Assembly: GCA_002337055.1 (NCBI GenBank)
Contig: DDFG01000005.1
Span: forward strand, 571,037 to 635,036
DNA from: Betaproteobacteria bacterium UBA1934
GTDB lineage: Bacteria; Pseudomonadota; Gammaproteobacteria; Burkholderiales; Rhodocyclaceae
Direction: 5' to 3'
Length of the DNA stretch: 64,000 nucleotides
Positions 43,529 through 52,652 of this stretch are shown here, piece by piece. Numbering within the stretch: the stretch's first letter is position 1; each line of letters begins with the position of its first letter. The position numbers were made by a program, and so were the translations under genes. The notes under the pieces were generated by a model. The model saw only the letters and a program-made list of their open reading frames with translations. It did not search any database and had not been told where the DNA came from.

Positions 43529-44862
43529 AGCGCAGACATTTTCTCGGGTTGATTGGGGCCGGCAGCCTCGGCATGTTGCCTTTTGCAGAAGCGTGGGCCG
43601 ACGGCCTGCCGAGCAGCCTGCTGGGCGCCAATCCGCTATGGATTCCGACCAATCCGCCGCGCAATACGGTACCGACCAATGTTGGTGCGCGCGGTCGCGT
43701 GGTAGTGGTCGGTGGCGGCATGGCCGGTGCCACCGTGGCCAAATACCTGCGTTTGTGGGGTGGGGTTGATCTGCAGGTGACGCTGGTCGAACGCGAAGCC
43801 ACCTACGTCTCCAACATTATGAGCAATCTGGTGTTGAACAAGGTGCTCGACATGGGCAGCCTATCGTTCAACTGGAATCGTCTGGTCGCCAATTATGGAG
43901 TTCGCCTAGTGCGTGGCGAGGTCCTTGGCATCGATTCGGTTGGCAAGCAGGTCATGCTCGCGGGCGGAGCGCGCTTGCCCTACGATCGCCTGGTGATCGC
44001 ACCGGGAATCGAGTTCGACACGGTGCCGGGGCTGGAAACCGACGCTGCGCGAGCGCTAGTTCCGCATGCATGGAAGGCGGGTGCGCAAACAACAGCGCTG
44101 CGCGACCGCATCACAGCGATGCGGGCCGGCGGAGTATTCGTCATGAGCATTCCCAAAGCGCCCTACCGATGCCCACCTGGGCCCTACGAACGAGCCTGCG
44201 TCGTTGCCGATTACCTGAAGCGAACGAAACCAGGCAGTAAAGTAATCGTTCTCGATGAAAATGCGGGAATCATCGCCGAGAAAGAGAATTTCTCCTTCGC
44301 TTTCAACTTCACCCATTCAGGAGTAATCGACTATCGGCCATCGACGACGGTGGTGTCAGTAGACGCTCCTCGCGGAAGAATCTACACGTCGAACGGCACC
44401 GTTGATGGAGACGTACTCAACGTCATTCCCAATCAGCGTGCCGGAGCCTTGCTTACCGGAACGGGTCTTCTCAACGTTGGCAACCGCTGGGCCGGAGTCG
44501 ATGTGCTGACTTATGAATCGACGGCGATCCCAAGCGTCCATATTCTCGGAGATTCGGCTGCAACGACACAGCCAAAGGCCGGGCATATCGCCAACCAAGA
44601 AGCCAAGGTCTGCGCAGACGCGATTGTTCGTACTTTTCTCGGAATGCCGCCTGATCAGGCACCGGTGACCAATTCAGCGTGCTACTCGCCAGTCACCGCT
44701 TCGACGGCATCGTGGCTGACAGCTGTCTACAACTACGACTCCGCAACGCGGACGATGAAAGTAGTGGCCAATATGCCGGCTGAAGCGAAAGGGGCGACGA
44801 CCGAAAACATGATGCAGATGCGGCAATGGTTTTCAAACCTGATGACCGACAGCTTCGCTTGA
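43525..44862 (+). CDS. FccB/SoxF-like flavocytochrome c sulfide dehydrogenase flavoprotein
   Basis: 445 residues. Tat-type signal (MKRRHFLGLIGAGSLG). FAD-binding VVVVGGGMAGATVAKYL, then SIPKAPYRCPPGPYERAC with the first redox Cys. In the segment where the second one should be (GWCPVD in relatives), this protein reads NRWAGVDVLTYES, so the second redox Cys is missing. VTNSACYSPVTASTASW ends as in the family. Normally oxidises sulfide to polysulfide and passes electrons to the cytochrome; here sulfide use is doubtful. Confidence 0.92.
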   Translation: MKRRHFLGLIGAGSLGMLPFAEAWADGLPSSLLGANPLWIPTNPPRNTVPTNVGARGRVVVVGGGMAGATVAKYLRLWGGVDLQVTLVEREATYVSNIMSNLVLNKVLDMGSLSFNWNRLVANYGVRLVRGEVLGIDSVGKQVMLAGGARLPYDRLVIAPGIEFDTVPGLETDAARALVPHAWKAGAQTTALRDRITAMRAGGVFVMSIPKAPYRCPPGPYERACVVADYLKRTKPGSKVIVLDENAGIIAEKENFSFAFNFTHSGVIDYRPSTTVVSVDAPRGRIYTSNGTVDGDVLNVIPNQRAGALLTGTGLLNVGNRWAGVDVLTYESTAIPSVHILGDSAATTQPKAGHIANQEAKVCADAIVRTFLGMPPDQAPVTNSACYSPVTASTASWLTAVYNYDSATRTMKVVANMPAEAKGATTENMMQMRQWFSNLMTDSFA

Positions 44863-45366
44863 TAACAGCAAGGAGGGTGGACATCTACCACCTTCCTTGC
44901 GGGACAGAGCGTGTGGGAAGCGAATTACCTTATGCTGCGGTGTAGCGATCCTGTGCGCGTTATCCAATCGATCAATTCGTTTGATGCACCGCTTTGACAT
45001 CTTGTTTATCGACCTCGTCGACCTCCGGCCACACAACTGGGTGGACCTCCAACAAGCAATATCTCGAATCCGATTTGATTTTTCGACAGCTTCTCCACGA
45101 CGCCGAGCGATTTGCTCTGCTTTGGTGGGCCGCCCCCAGCGGCGAGGCGGCGACGCCAGGTTGTTGATGACGGCGATAGGATCGGAATCGCAAGCTTCAT
45201 ATTGCTGATTCAACCAATTTTCGACATCACGCTGCCGAAAACGTATGCGATTGCCGAGCTTCAGGCACGCGTGTAGCGACCCGCCAGAACTGTGGCGGTT
45301 GTCTATGGTTTGCAGGGCGAGTCTAGTCATTTCGGACAGATCGCGAGGCGTCAAAAGGCGTTCCAT
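44833..45366 (-). CDS. Helix-turn-helix protein of the island, excisionase candidate
   Basis: 178 residues; the first 60 form an AlpA/excisionase-type HTH (LLTPRDLSEMTRLALQTIDNRH, then LGNRIRFRQRDVENWL). The later part is basic and looks weakly coding, and its end overlaps the flavoprotein gene in antisense, so the true protein may end earlier through a lost stop. Placed just inside the right att copy, where the directionality factor of an island is common. Confidence 0.6.
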   Translation of the reverse strand: MERLLTPRDLSEMTRLALQTIDNRHSSGGSLHACLKLGNRIRFRQRDVENWLNQQYEACDSDPIAVINNLASPPRRWGRPTKAEQIARRRGEAVEKSNRIRDIACWRSTQLCGRRSTRSINKMSKRCIKRIDRLDNAHRIATPQHKVIRFPHALSRKEGGRCPPSLLLSSEAVGHQV

Positions 45367-45645
45367 GGTGTTATCTCATACTTGCCGGAACATCCCGGCA
45401 AGCAGTATAGGCACGGACGAAAACAGTCCTTCTGAACACGGTGTGGCCTCGAGAGGACCATCCTCCAGACGGCACACTCACTACACAGACGTCCTTAACC
45501 AGCTACTATTGGCTATAGTGATGCTGTAGTTTTGCTGCAATGGGTGCAGCAAATAGCGGGAGTTGCCAGTAGATAGCAGTAACCTAACGGGTTGTTTTTC
45601 TTAGAGTCTGTTCCACAAGCTCTTGATTATTAAGCAGTCTTAATT

Positions 45646-45692
45646 GGACTCTTAATCCGCAGGTCGAGTGTTCGAGTCACTCACGACCCACC
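45646..45692 (+). repeat. Right attachment site: copy of the tRNA-Lys 3' end
   Basis: 47 bases identical to 34077-34123 except one T-to-C change. It contains the anticodon loop and T arm but no 5' half, so it is not a working tRNA. Bounds the island of about 11.6 kb. The rest of 45367-45832 shows no gene. Confidence 0.93.
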
Positions 45693-45832
45693 CGCAAATT
45701 CAAAGGCCTGCGTTTAGGCACCGATCTTTTCTGCTTTTGACCGCGACAACATTCGAAACGTTTGACCCTGTTTCCACATCGCCCCCTCTATCCCCCTCTC
45801 CATTACCGCTTGCCCATCTAAATAGTGTTGTA

Positions 45833-45871
45833 CTGTTCGCTCGAACAGTGTATAACTGTACATATTTACAG
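45833..45871 (+). promoter_or_regulatory. recA promoter with two SOS boxes
   Basis: CTGT-TCGCTCGA-ACAG at 45833-45848 and CTGT-ACATATTT-ACAG at 45856-45871, both of the LexA form CTGT-N8-ACAG. TTGTAC at 45829 with TATAAC at 45851 (16-base spacer) form the promoter between and over the boxes. Confidence 0.85.
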
Positions 45872-45971
45872 ATATTCGATGCTGTCCCGAACGGATAATG
45901 TGCGGGCGGCGCGTTGTTTTGACGGGTGGCCCTTGTGCCATAATTCTGCCGTGATTTCCGAGGTATTCAAT

Positions 45972-46994
45972 ATGGATGACAACAAGGCCAAGGCGCTCGC
46001 TGCCGCGCTGGCACAGATCGAAAAGCAGTTTGGCAAAGGCTCCATCATGAAAATGGGGGATGGCGAGGTGGAACAGGTTCAGGTGGTTTCCACCGGATCG
46101 CTGGGTCTTGACCTCGCCCTAGGCGTCGGCGGGTTGCCGCGCGGGCGAGTGGTTGAAATCTACGGCCCTGAATCTTCCGGTAAAACGACACTCTGTTTAC
46201 AAGTCATCGCCGAGATGCAGAAACTTGGCGGAACCGCCGCCTTTATCGACGCCGAACACGCTCTGGACCCGACATACGCGCAAAAGCTCGGCGTTCGGGT
46301 TGGCGACCTCCTCATCTCCCAACCGGACAATGGCGAACAGGCACTGGAAATTGCCGACATGCTGGTCCGCTCCGGCTCGGTCGATATCATCGTTATTGAC
46401 TCCGTGGCAGCACTCACACCCAAGGCTGAAATCGAGGGTGAAATGGGCGATTCCATGATGGGCCTGCATGCTCGCTTGATGAGCCAAGCGCTTCGCAAAC
46501 TCACCGCCAACATCAAAAAGACCAATACACTGGTCATCTTCATCAACCAGATCCGCATGAAGATCGGCGTCATGTTCGGCAATCCCGAAACGACCACCGG
46601 AGGCAATGCCCTCAAGTTTTATGCCTCTGTCCGCCTCGACATCCGGCGCATCGGTGGCATCAAGAAGGGCGACGAAGTCATTGGTAACGAAACGCGGGTC
46701 AAGGTCGTCAAGAACAAGGTGTCGCCCCCCTTCAGGGAAGCTGTGTTCGACATCCTGTACGGTGAGGGCATTTCGCGCGAGGGTGAAGTCATCGAACTGG
46801 GCGTCAACCACAAGATCGTCGACAAGTCGGGGGCATGGTATGCCTACAAGGGCGACAAAATCGGCCAGGGCAAGGATAATGCACGCGAGTTTCTGAAATC
46901 GCATCCGGACATCGCGCGAGAAATCGAAGGTCGGATTCGTGAAGCTGTTGGCGTCGCCGCCTTGCCTACCCCAACGCCAGCGGACAATGCCTGA
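45972..46994 (+). CDS. recA: Recombinase A
   Basis: 340 residues. Walker A GPESSGKT at 65-72, VIDSVAALTPKAEIEGEMGD, the L2-region FINQIRMKIGVMFGNPETTTGGNALKFYAS. Forms filaments on single-stranded DNA for repair and promotes LexA self-cleavage. Start chosen at the ATG where homology begins; the frame is open further upstream through the promoter. Confidence 0.99.
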   Translation: MDDNKAKALAAALAQIEKQFGKGSIMKMGDGEVEQVQVVSTGSLGLDLALGVGGLPRGRVVEIYGPESSGKTTLCLQVIAEMQKLGGTAAFIDAEHALDPTYAQKLGVRVGDLLISQPDNGEQALEIADMLVRSGSVDIIVIDSVAALTPKAEIEGEMGDSMMGLHARLMSQALRKLTANIKKTNTLVIFINQIRMKIGVMFGNPETTTGGNALKFYASVRLDIRRIGGIKKGDEVIGNETRVKVVKNKVSPPFREAVFDILYGEGISREGEVIELGVNHKIVDKSGAWYAYKGDKIGQGKDNAREFLKSHPDIAREIEGRIREAVGVAALPTPTPADNA

Positions 46995-47418
46995 TCTGCG
47001 CGCGCGTGCGTTGGCGCTACTTGCCCGCCGCGAGCACACCCGAGCCGAGTTGCAGCGCAAGCTCGCCGGCCTAGCGGATGCCGATGACGACCTCGCGCGC
47101 TTACTGGATGAACTTGAAAGCGAGCGCCTGCTGAGCGATGCACGGTACGCGGCGCAGCGCGTCGCGCACCGCGCGTCGCGCCTGGGTGATACGCGGTTGC
47201 GGCAGGAGCTCAAGGGCGCCGGCGTGGCAGAAACCGCCATTGTCAACGCTCTGACGGAAAGCGGAGACGAACATGCGCGCTGCCGCGAAGTCTGGAAAAA
47301 AAAATTTGGCGAAATGCCCATTGACGTTAATGAACGGCACCGACAGATGAGATTTTTGCAGTATCGCGGCTTTTCAACAGAGAGCATTCGCAAGGTACTG
47401 GGAGGGAGCGAGGAATGA
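46987..47418 (+). CDS. recX: Regulatory protein RecX
   Basis: 143 residues. RARALALLARREHTRAELQRKL opens the family pattern and YRGFSTESIRKVL ends it. Inhibits or remodels RecA filaments. Overlaps the recA end by 8 bases and its own end overlaps lptB as ATGA. Confidence 0.95.
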   Translation: MPDLRARALALLARREHTRAELQRKLAGLADADDDLARLLDELESERLLSDARYAAQRVAHRASRLGDTRLRQELKGAGVAETAIVNALTESGDEHARCREVWKKKFGEMPIDVNERHRQMRFLQYRGFSTESIRKVLGGSEE

Positions 47419-48149
47419 GCGACAAGGCGGCACGCCTATCGGCCCACAACCTGAAGAAGCGTTACAAGGCGCGCACCGTCGTGCAAGACGTTTCATTCAC
47501 TGTCGAAAGCGGCGAGGTCGTAGGATTGCTGGGTCCCAACGGCGCCGGCAAGACCACCTGTTTCTACATGATTGTTGGCTTGGTCGCCGCCGACGGTGGA
47601 GAAGTCTATATTGAAGACCGCAAATTGACTCATCTGGCCATGCACGCGCGCGCCAAACTCGGTTTGTCATACCTCCCTCAGGAAGCCTCTGTCTTCCGCA
47701 AGATGGACGTGTCGGAGAACATTCAGGCCGTGCTGGAATTGCAAAACCTTCCCGAGGCGGAAGTCACGACACGCCTGGAGAGTTTGCTCGACGAGCTGGC
47801 GATCGGTCATGTGCGAAACATCAATGCCGCCGCACTTTCCGGCGGCGAGCGCCGGCGGGTCGAAATCGCCCGTGCGCTGGCAACCAATCCGCGTTTTATC
47901 CTGCTGGACGAGCCCTTTGCAGGCGTTGACCCCATTGCCGTGCTCGAAATTCAGAAGATTGTGCGCTTTCTCCGCGAGCGCAACATCGGCGTACTGATCA
48001 CCGACCACAATGTGCGCGAAACCCTAGGCATCTGCGACCGCGCATACATCATCAATGAAGGCCATGTGCTGGCCTCCGGCCATCCGCAGGACATCGTCGC
48101 CAACGAGAGCGTGCGACGCGTTTACTTGGGTGAACATTTCAAGTTGTAG
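47415..48149 (+). CDS. lptB: LPS export ABC transporter ATPase
   Basis: 244 residues. Walker A GPNGAGKTT, signature LSGGERRRVEIARAL, Walker B FILLDEPFAGVDP and switch His in LITDHNVRE. LptB2FG drives lipopolysaccharide from inner to outer membrane. In relatives lptC and lptA come just before lptB; here recX does. Confidence 0.98.
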   Translation: MSDKAARLSAHNLKKRYKARTVVQDVSFTVESGEVVGLLGPNGAGKTTCFYMIVGLVAADGGEVYIEDRKLTHLAMHARAKLGLSYLPQEASVFRKMDVSENIQAVLELQNLPEAEVTTRLESLLDELAIGHVRNINAAALSGGERRRVEIARALATNPRFILLDEPFAGVDPIAVLEIQKIVRFLRERNIGVLITDHNVRETLGICDRAYIINEGHVLASGHPQDIVANESVRRVYLGEHFKL

Positions 48150-48342
48150 GTCCCGTTCCCTCTTGCCCGGCGGGTACTTGTATGCCGGCAGCAGGCAAAG
48201 ACCGGCCAGATCGTGTCTCCGGTAAGCTCTTCGCGGCGCTCTCGGGCAAACGCCACGCTACCCATCCACCCCAGCAACTCTCGCTGAGACAGAAACTGAG
48301 CTAGGCATAGCTTTCGCTTTGCCTCTGGCGGATAATAAAACC

Positions 48343-49779
48343 ATGAAACCCGCTCTCCAGCTTAAGCTCTCCCAACATCTCGCGCTGACGCCGCAGTTGC
48401 AGCAATCCATCAAGTTGCTGCAACTGTCGACTGTCGAGATGCAGCAGGAAATCGAGCGCTATCTGCTGGAAAACCCCTTGCTCGAGCGCGATGACGATGA
48501 TCGTAGCTCTGGCGGAACGGTCGGTGGCACGAATGAAGCGGCTACCGATCACGAAGCGACAGTGGGCTCGGAAGAACGCTCCGAAGCGCCGGAAGTACCC
48601 TCCTACGCCGACGATGACCGTTGGGAGGCCGATCCCGGCACCTTTACCGGCAGCGCCCGCGACGAGGATGACGACACCGACCCGCAGGATATTCACGGCG
48701 CCGCCACCTCCCTGCGCGACCACTTGTGCTGGCAGCTTGCGATGACGCCGATGACGGAACGCGACCGCAGTCTGGTGCGGTTCCTGATTGACGCTCTCGA
48801 CGACGATGGCTATCTAGCAACACCGCTGACAGAACTACTGGAAACGCTGCCGGAAGAAATCGGAATCGAGCTGGAAGAGTTGGACATCGCATTAAAGCAT
48901 ATCCAGAATTTCGATCCCACCGGTGTCGGCGCGCGTCACCCCGCAGAATGCTTGCGTCTGCAACTGCACCCCAAACCCGCGTGCGAGGCGCGCGATCTGG
49001 CGCTGCAAATCGTCGACAAGCATCTGGAACTGCTCGCCAACCGCGACTTTGCCCGCATCAAACGCCTTTGCGGCTGCACAGACGACACACTGAGAGCTGC
49101 CCACTCCCTGATCACCAGTCTCGACCCTCGACCCGGCGCGCAATTCGCCCCTATTGAAACGCGCTATGTCATTCCTGATGTCATCGTCAAAAAGTTGCGC
49201 AACAAATGGACCGCATACATTAACCCGGACGCCTATCCGAGACTACGCATCAATCGACTCTACGCAGATATCCTGTCGCGCCAGCGCCGTGGTGAAAGCA
49301 ATCTTTCCGGGCAACTGCAGGAGGCGCGCTGGCTGATCAAGAACGTGCAGCAAAGGTTTGACACTATCCTGCGGGTCTCTCAAACCATCGTGGACAGGCA
49401 GCGCCAGTTCTTCGAACATGGCGAAGTCGCGATGCGACCGCTGGTGTTGCGCGAAATCGCCGACATTCTGGGTTTGCATGAATCAACCATTTCCCGCGTA
49501 ACCAGTCAGAAGTTCATGGCCACGCCGCGCGGCATCTTCGAATTGAAATACTTCTTTGGCAGCCATGTGGCCACCGACACCGGTGGCGCCTGTTCCGCCA
49601 CCGCCATTCGGGCTCTGATCAAGCAATTGATCGGCGCCGAGGATGCAAAGAAACCCTTGTCGGATAGCCAAATATCCGAAATACTAGGCCAGCAGGGAAT
49701 CGTGGTTGCCCGCCGCACAGTTGCAAAATACCGTGAGGCACTCAATATTCTGCCGGTCAACCAACGCAAGTCCCTGTAG
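48343..49779 (+). CDS. rpoN: RNA polymerase sigma-54 factor
   Basis: 478 residues from ATG 48343. Gln/Leu-rich activator-binding region at the start (LKLSQHLALTPQLQQSIKLLQLS), acidic region to about 125, core-binding domain, HTH and RpoN box VARRTVAKYREALNI at the end. Directs transcription at -24/-12 promoters. Confidence 0.98.
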   Translation: MKPALQLKLSQHLALTPQLQQSIKLLQLSTVEMQQEIERYLLENPLLERDDDDRSSGGTVGGTNEAATDHEATVGSEERSEAPEVPSYADDDRWEADPGTFTGSARDEDDDTDPQDIHGAATSLRDHLCWQLAMTPMTERDRSLVRFLIDALDDDGYLATPLTELLETLPEEIGIELEELDIALKHIQNFDPTGVGARHPAECLRLQLHPKPACEARDLALQIVDKHLELLANRDFARIKRLCGCTDDTLRAAHSLITSLDPRPGAQFAPIETRYVIPDVIVKKLRNKWTAYINPDAYPRLRINRLYADILSRQRRGESNLSGQLQEARWLIKNVQQRFDTILRVSQTIVDRQRQFFEHGEVAMRPLVLREIADILGLHESTISRVTSQKFMATPRGIFELKYFFGSHVATDTGGACSATAIRALIKQLIGAEDAKKPLSDSQISEILGQQGIVVARRTVAKYREALNILPVNQRKSL

Positions 49780-49800
49780 TTGAAACAGAGAGGAGAAACC

Positions 49801-50124
49801 ATGAACCTGCAAATCAGCGGTCACCACATCGAAGTCACGCCGGCACTGCGCACCTACGTCGAAAACAAGCTGGATCCGGTGGTTCGCCATTTTGACCGGG
49901 TGACCGGCATCAACGTCATCCTGTCCGTGGAAAAGCTGAAGCAGAAGGCCGAAGTCACGCTGCATGTTCCCGGCAAAGACATTTACGTTGAAGAGGAGGG
50001 TGACGACCTTTACGCGGCCATCGATGCGATGTTTGACAAACTCGACCGGCAAGTCCAGAAATACAAACAAAAAGTACAGGATCACCATCGTGGCGAGAAA
50101 GCCACACATCACATGGGCGAGTAA
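49801..50124 (+). CDS. hpf: Ribosome hibernation promoting factor, short form
   Basis: 107 residues beginning MNLQISGHHIEVTPALRTYV. Complete HPF/YfiA domain without the long-form C-terminal dimer domain. Promotes 100S ribosome dimers or protects idle ribosomes. GAGGAG precedes the ATG. 21 bases after rpoN, the standard neighbour. Confidence 0.96.
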   Translation: MNLQISGHHIEVTPALRTYVENKLDPVVRHFDRVTGINVILSVEKLKQKAEVTLHVPGKDIYVEEEGDDLYAAIDAMFDKLDRQVQKYKQKVQDHHRGEKATHHMGE

Positions 50125-50133
50125 GCTCACTCG

Positions 50134-50160
50134 GGGCTGCGCGGGAAGCGCAGCCCTTTT
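50134..50160 (+). terminator. Rho-independent terminator after hpf
   Basis: GGGCTGCGC, loop GGGAA, GCGCAGCCC, four T. It ends 6 bases before the ptsN start, so some read-through is likely. Confidence 0.8.
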
Positions 50161-50166
50161 CATGTC

Positions 50167-50619
50167 ATGAATCTGATTGCCAAACTCCTGCCGGAACAAC
50201 ACGTCCTGCTCGATCTCGACGCGGGCAGCAAGAAACGTGCGTTTGAACAGGCAGGCCTGATTTTCGAGAACACGCTGGGCATTGCCCGTTCCATGGTTTT
50301 CGACAGCCTGTTCGCGCGCGAAAGGCTGGGGTCGACCGGGCTTGGCCAAGGGATTGCCATTCCACACGGCCGCATCAAGGGATTGAGAAGCGCCTCTGGT
50401 GCACTGCTGCGCCTGAAAACTCCCGTTCCCTTCGACGCGCCCGATGGCAAGCCCGTGCAATTGCTGTTCGTACTTCTGGTACCCGAGCAGGCAACCGAAG
50501 AACATCTTCAGATTCTTTCGGAGATCGCCGAACGCTTTTCCGATCCCGCCTTCCGCGAGGCCCTGACGACCGCCGACAGTGCTGCCGTCGTTTGTGCGCT
50601 GTTCCGAAAACAGGCTTGA
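50167..50619 (+). CDS. ptsN: PTS IIA-like nitrogen regulatory protein
   Basis: 150 residues. Phospho-His 67 in GIAIPHGR. Part of the phosphotransfer chain PtsP-NPr-EIIA(Ntr) that regulates rather than transports. Sits between hpf and hprK as usual in Betaproteobacteria. Confidence 0.97.
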   Translation: MNLIAKLLPEQHVLLDLDAGSKKRAFEQAGLIFENTLGIARSMVFDSLFARERLGSTGLGQGIAIPHGRIKGLRSASGALLRLKTPVPFDAPDGKPVQLLFVLLVPEQATEEHLQILSEIAERFSDPAFREALTTADSAAVVCALFRKQA

Positions 50620-50620
50620 T

Positions 50621-51556
50621 ATGCCCGAACTGACGCTTTCCGAACTCTACGAAGAGCAGCGCGACAAGCTGCTCTTCAATTGGCTGGTGGCTGAAAACGT
50701 CGATCGTCGCATCAAGCTGGGCGATATTCACAACTACGGCGCCGATGTGGTCGGTCATCTGAATTTCATCCATCCCGAGCGCGTGCAACTGATGGGTGTG
50801 GCCGAGTGCGAATGGGCCACGCACATGAACGAGCGGCGCTTCATGCAGGTGTTCGAGGATCTCCTCACTTCCGAACCGCCGGCCATCATTGTTGCAGACG
50901 AACAGGAACCACCGGAACTGTTACGCAAACTTTGCGAGTCCACACAGACTCCGCTGCTGACTTCGCCCAAACCCTGCGCGGCGGTCATCGATCTGCTGCG
51001 CATCTACCTCTCGCGCCGGCTCGCCGACACGCTCACCATGCACGGCGTCTTCATGGACGTTTTCGGTATGGGCGTGCTGATTACCGGCGATTCCGGCGTC
51101 GGCAAATCCGAACTGGCCTTGGAACTCATTTCGCGGGGCCACGGCCTGGTCGCCGACGATGTCGTCGAACTCGCCCGTGTCGCGCCCTCCCAGATCGAGG
51201 GGCGATGTCCCGGCATGTTGCGCGACTTTCTTGAAGTGCGTGGACTGGGCCTGCTCAATATCCGCACCATCTTTGGCGAGACCGCCTCCCGCCGCAAGAT
51301 GAAACTGACGCTGATCGTCCACCTGCAACGCCCGGCCGCCGGCATCGAGGCTCCACGTCTGCCGCTGGACGCTCAGAATCAGGAAATTCTCGGCGTCCCC
51401 ATCCGCAAGGTGATCATTCCCGTCGCCGCCGGCCGCAACCTGGCCGTGTTGATGGAAGCCGCGGTCCGCAATACCATCCTGCAAATGCGTGGCATCGACA
51501 GCATGCAGGATTTCTTGGAACGTCATCAAAAAAGTCTGCTTGAAGACGAATCGTGA
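50621..51556 (+). CDS. hprK: HPr kinase/phosphorylase
   Basis: 311 residues. P-loop GDSGVGKS at 156-163, His 141 region HGVFMDVFGMGVLI, and the HPrK signature around EVRGLGLLNIRTIFGE. Phosphorylates and dephosphorylates HPr on Ser. The ATG comes one base after the ptsN stop. rapZ, usual next neighbour, is not found here; psiF-like follows. Confidence 0.97.
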   Translation: MPELTLSELYEEQRDKLLFNWLVAENVDRRIKLGDIHNYGADVVGHLNFIHPERVQLMGVAECEWATHMNERRFMQVFEDLLTSEPPAIIVADEQEPPELLRKLCESTQTPLLTSPKPCAAVIDLLRIYLSRRLADTLTMHGVFMDVFGMGVLITGDSGVGKSELALELISRGHGLVADDVVELARVAPSQIEGRCPGMLRDFLEVRGLGLLNIRTIFGETASRRKMKLTLIVHLQRPAAGIEAPRLPLDAQNQEILGVPIRKVIIPVAAGRNLAVLMEAAVRNTILQMRGIDSMQDFLERHQKSLLEDES

Positions 51557-51587
51557 TTCACCCACCAACCCGCAAGGAGAAGAAACG

Positions 51588-51890
51588 ATGAAAACCCTGA
51601 TCAGCCTCGTCGCCCTGGCTTTTGCATTGTCCACCGGCGTTGCCCACGCCGCCGACGCGAAGAAGGAACCCAGCGCCCAACAAAGCAAGATGAAAACCTG
51701 CAACAAGGATGCTGGCGACAAAAAACTCAAGGGCGACGAACGCAAGGCCTTTATGAAGGAATGCCTCTCTGCCGGCGGCGAAGCGAAGGCCGCACCGAGC
51801 GGTTGCGCCGACAAGGCCGCCGAGAAGAAGCTAGCGGGCGCTGCTAAATCCAGTTTCATGAAGAAGTGCGAAGCGGATGCCAAGAAGTAA
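51588..51890 (+). CDS. PsiF-repeat exported protein
   Basis: 100 residues. Signal peptide MKTLISLVALAFALSTGVAHA. Two PsiF repeats: KMKTCNKDAGDKKLKGDERKAFMKECLS and, more loosely, GCADKAAEKKLAGAAKSSFMKKCE, each with two Cys. Function unknown; phosphate-starvation-inducible in E. coli. AAGGAGA before the ATG. Ends just before a strong terminator. Confidence 0.9.
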   Translation: MKTLISLVALAFALSTGVAHAADAKKEPSAQQSKMKTCNKDAGDKKLKGDERKAFMKECLSAGGEAKAAPSGCADKAAEKKLAGAAKSSFMKKCEADAKK

Positions 51891-51912
51891 TTGCTGCGCC
51901 ACGTACTATCCC

Positions 51913-51943
51913 GGCCGGCTCATTGTGGGCCGGCCTTTTTTTT
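51913..51943 (+). terminator. Rho-independent terminator after the PsiF gene
   Basis: GGCCGGC, loop of 9 bases, GCCGGCC, then eight T. Confidence 0.93.
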
Positions 51944-51978
51944 GCCACAATGAACCGTTTCCACCCGTCATCGCCGCC

Positions 51979-52638
51979 ATGAAAACCACGTTGATTGCCG
52001 CCCTGCTCGGGCTGGTCATGAGCAATGCCTTCGCCTTCAGCTTCTCGGACGAAGAACGCAAACAGCAGGATGCCGACGCTGCCGCCAAACGCCGCGCTGC
52101 CGCGCCGTTGATGAGTCCGGAATGCCGCCAGGCCATCAATGGCCGCAGCATGATGATCGTGGTCGGCGAACGCACGCCACGCGGCATCATGGGCGACCAA
52201 AACGCCTACAGCTCGCACTTCAACGCCATCGACAAGCGGCTGAGAAAGCTGGGTATCCACACTATCACCCAGGCAGAAATGAAGGCGAAGATCGCCCAGG
52301 CGGAACTCGACGCCTATTTGAACAATGACATGGATGCCGCCCTCAACGCCTCCAAGCGCATGGGCACCGATTTCATCCTGCGCGGCATGATATCCAGTCG
52401 CACCGCCATGAATCCCATGATCCGGGTACCGGAAGTCTATATTTCCATGGGTTTCACCCTCACCGGCGCCGATGGTCGCACTATCTCGGAAGCCGGCGCA
52501 CGCGCCGAGTCCTATTCAGGTAGCGACACCGGCGGCATGGCGGTGACCCTGATCAACGAGCAGGCCGACGGCGTCGTCGGCAGGCTGTTCTCCGATTACT
52601 GTCGCGCGGTCGGAATCGATGGCCGCAAAAAACGCTAA
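51979..52638 (+). CDS. Exported protein of the kinase locus, unknown
   Basis: 219 residues. Signal peptide MKTTLIAALLGLVMSNAFA. The rest reads as a soluble periplasmic domain (RSMMIVVGERTPRGIMGDQNA; RMGTDFILRGMISSR). The style of the second half (Y-I-S-M-G-F-T-L-T-G) is like the CsgG-related secreted domains, but no firm family. 14 bases before the CsgG-family gene. Confidence 0.75.
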   Translation: MKTTLIAALLGLVMSNAFAFSFSDEERKQQDADAAAKRRAAAPLMSPECRQAINGRSMMIVVGERTPRGIMGDQNAYSSHFNAIDKRLRKLGIHTITQAEMKAKIAQAELDAYLNNDMDAALNASKRMGTDFILRGMISSRTAMNPMIRVPEVYISMGFTLTGADGRTISEAGARAESYSGSDTGGMAVTLINEQADGVVGRLFSDYCRAVGIDGRKKR

Positions 52639-52652
52639 CCCCGGGAGCCAAC

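Noticed and set aside
45646..45692. Second tRNA-Lys gene
   Set aside because: Lacks the 5' half; it is the att copy left by island insertion.
46197..47393. Long antisense frame over recA and recX
   Set aside because: Shadow frame; Arg/Ser-rich and without family match.
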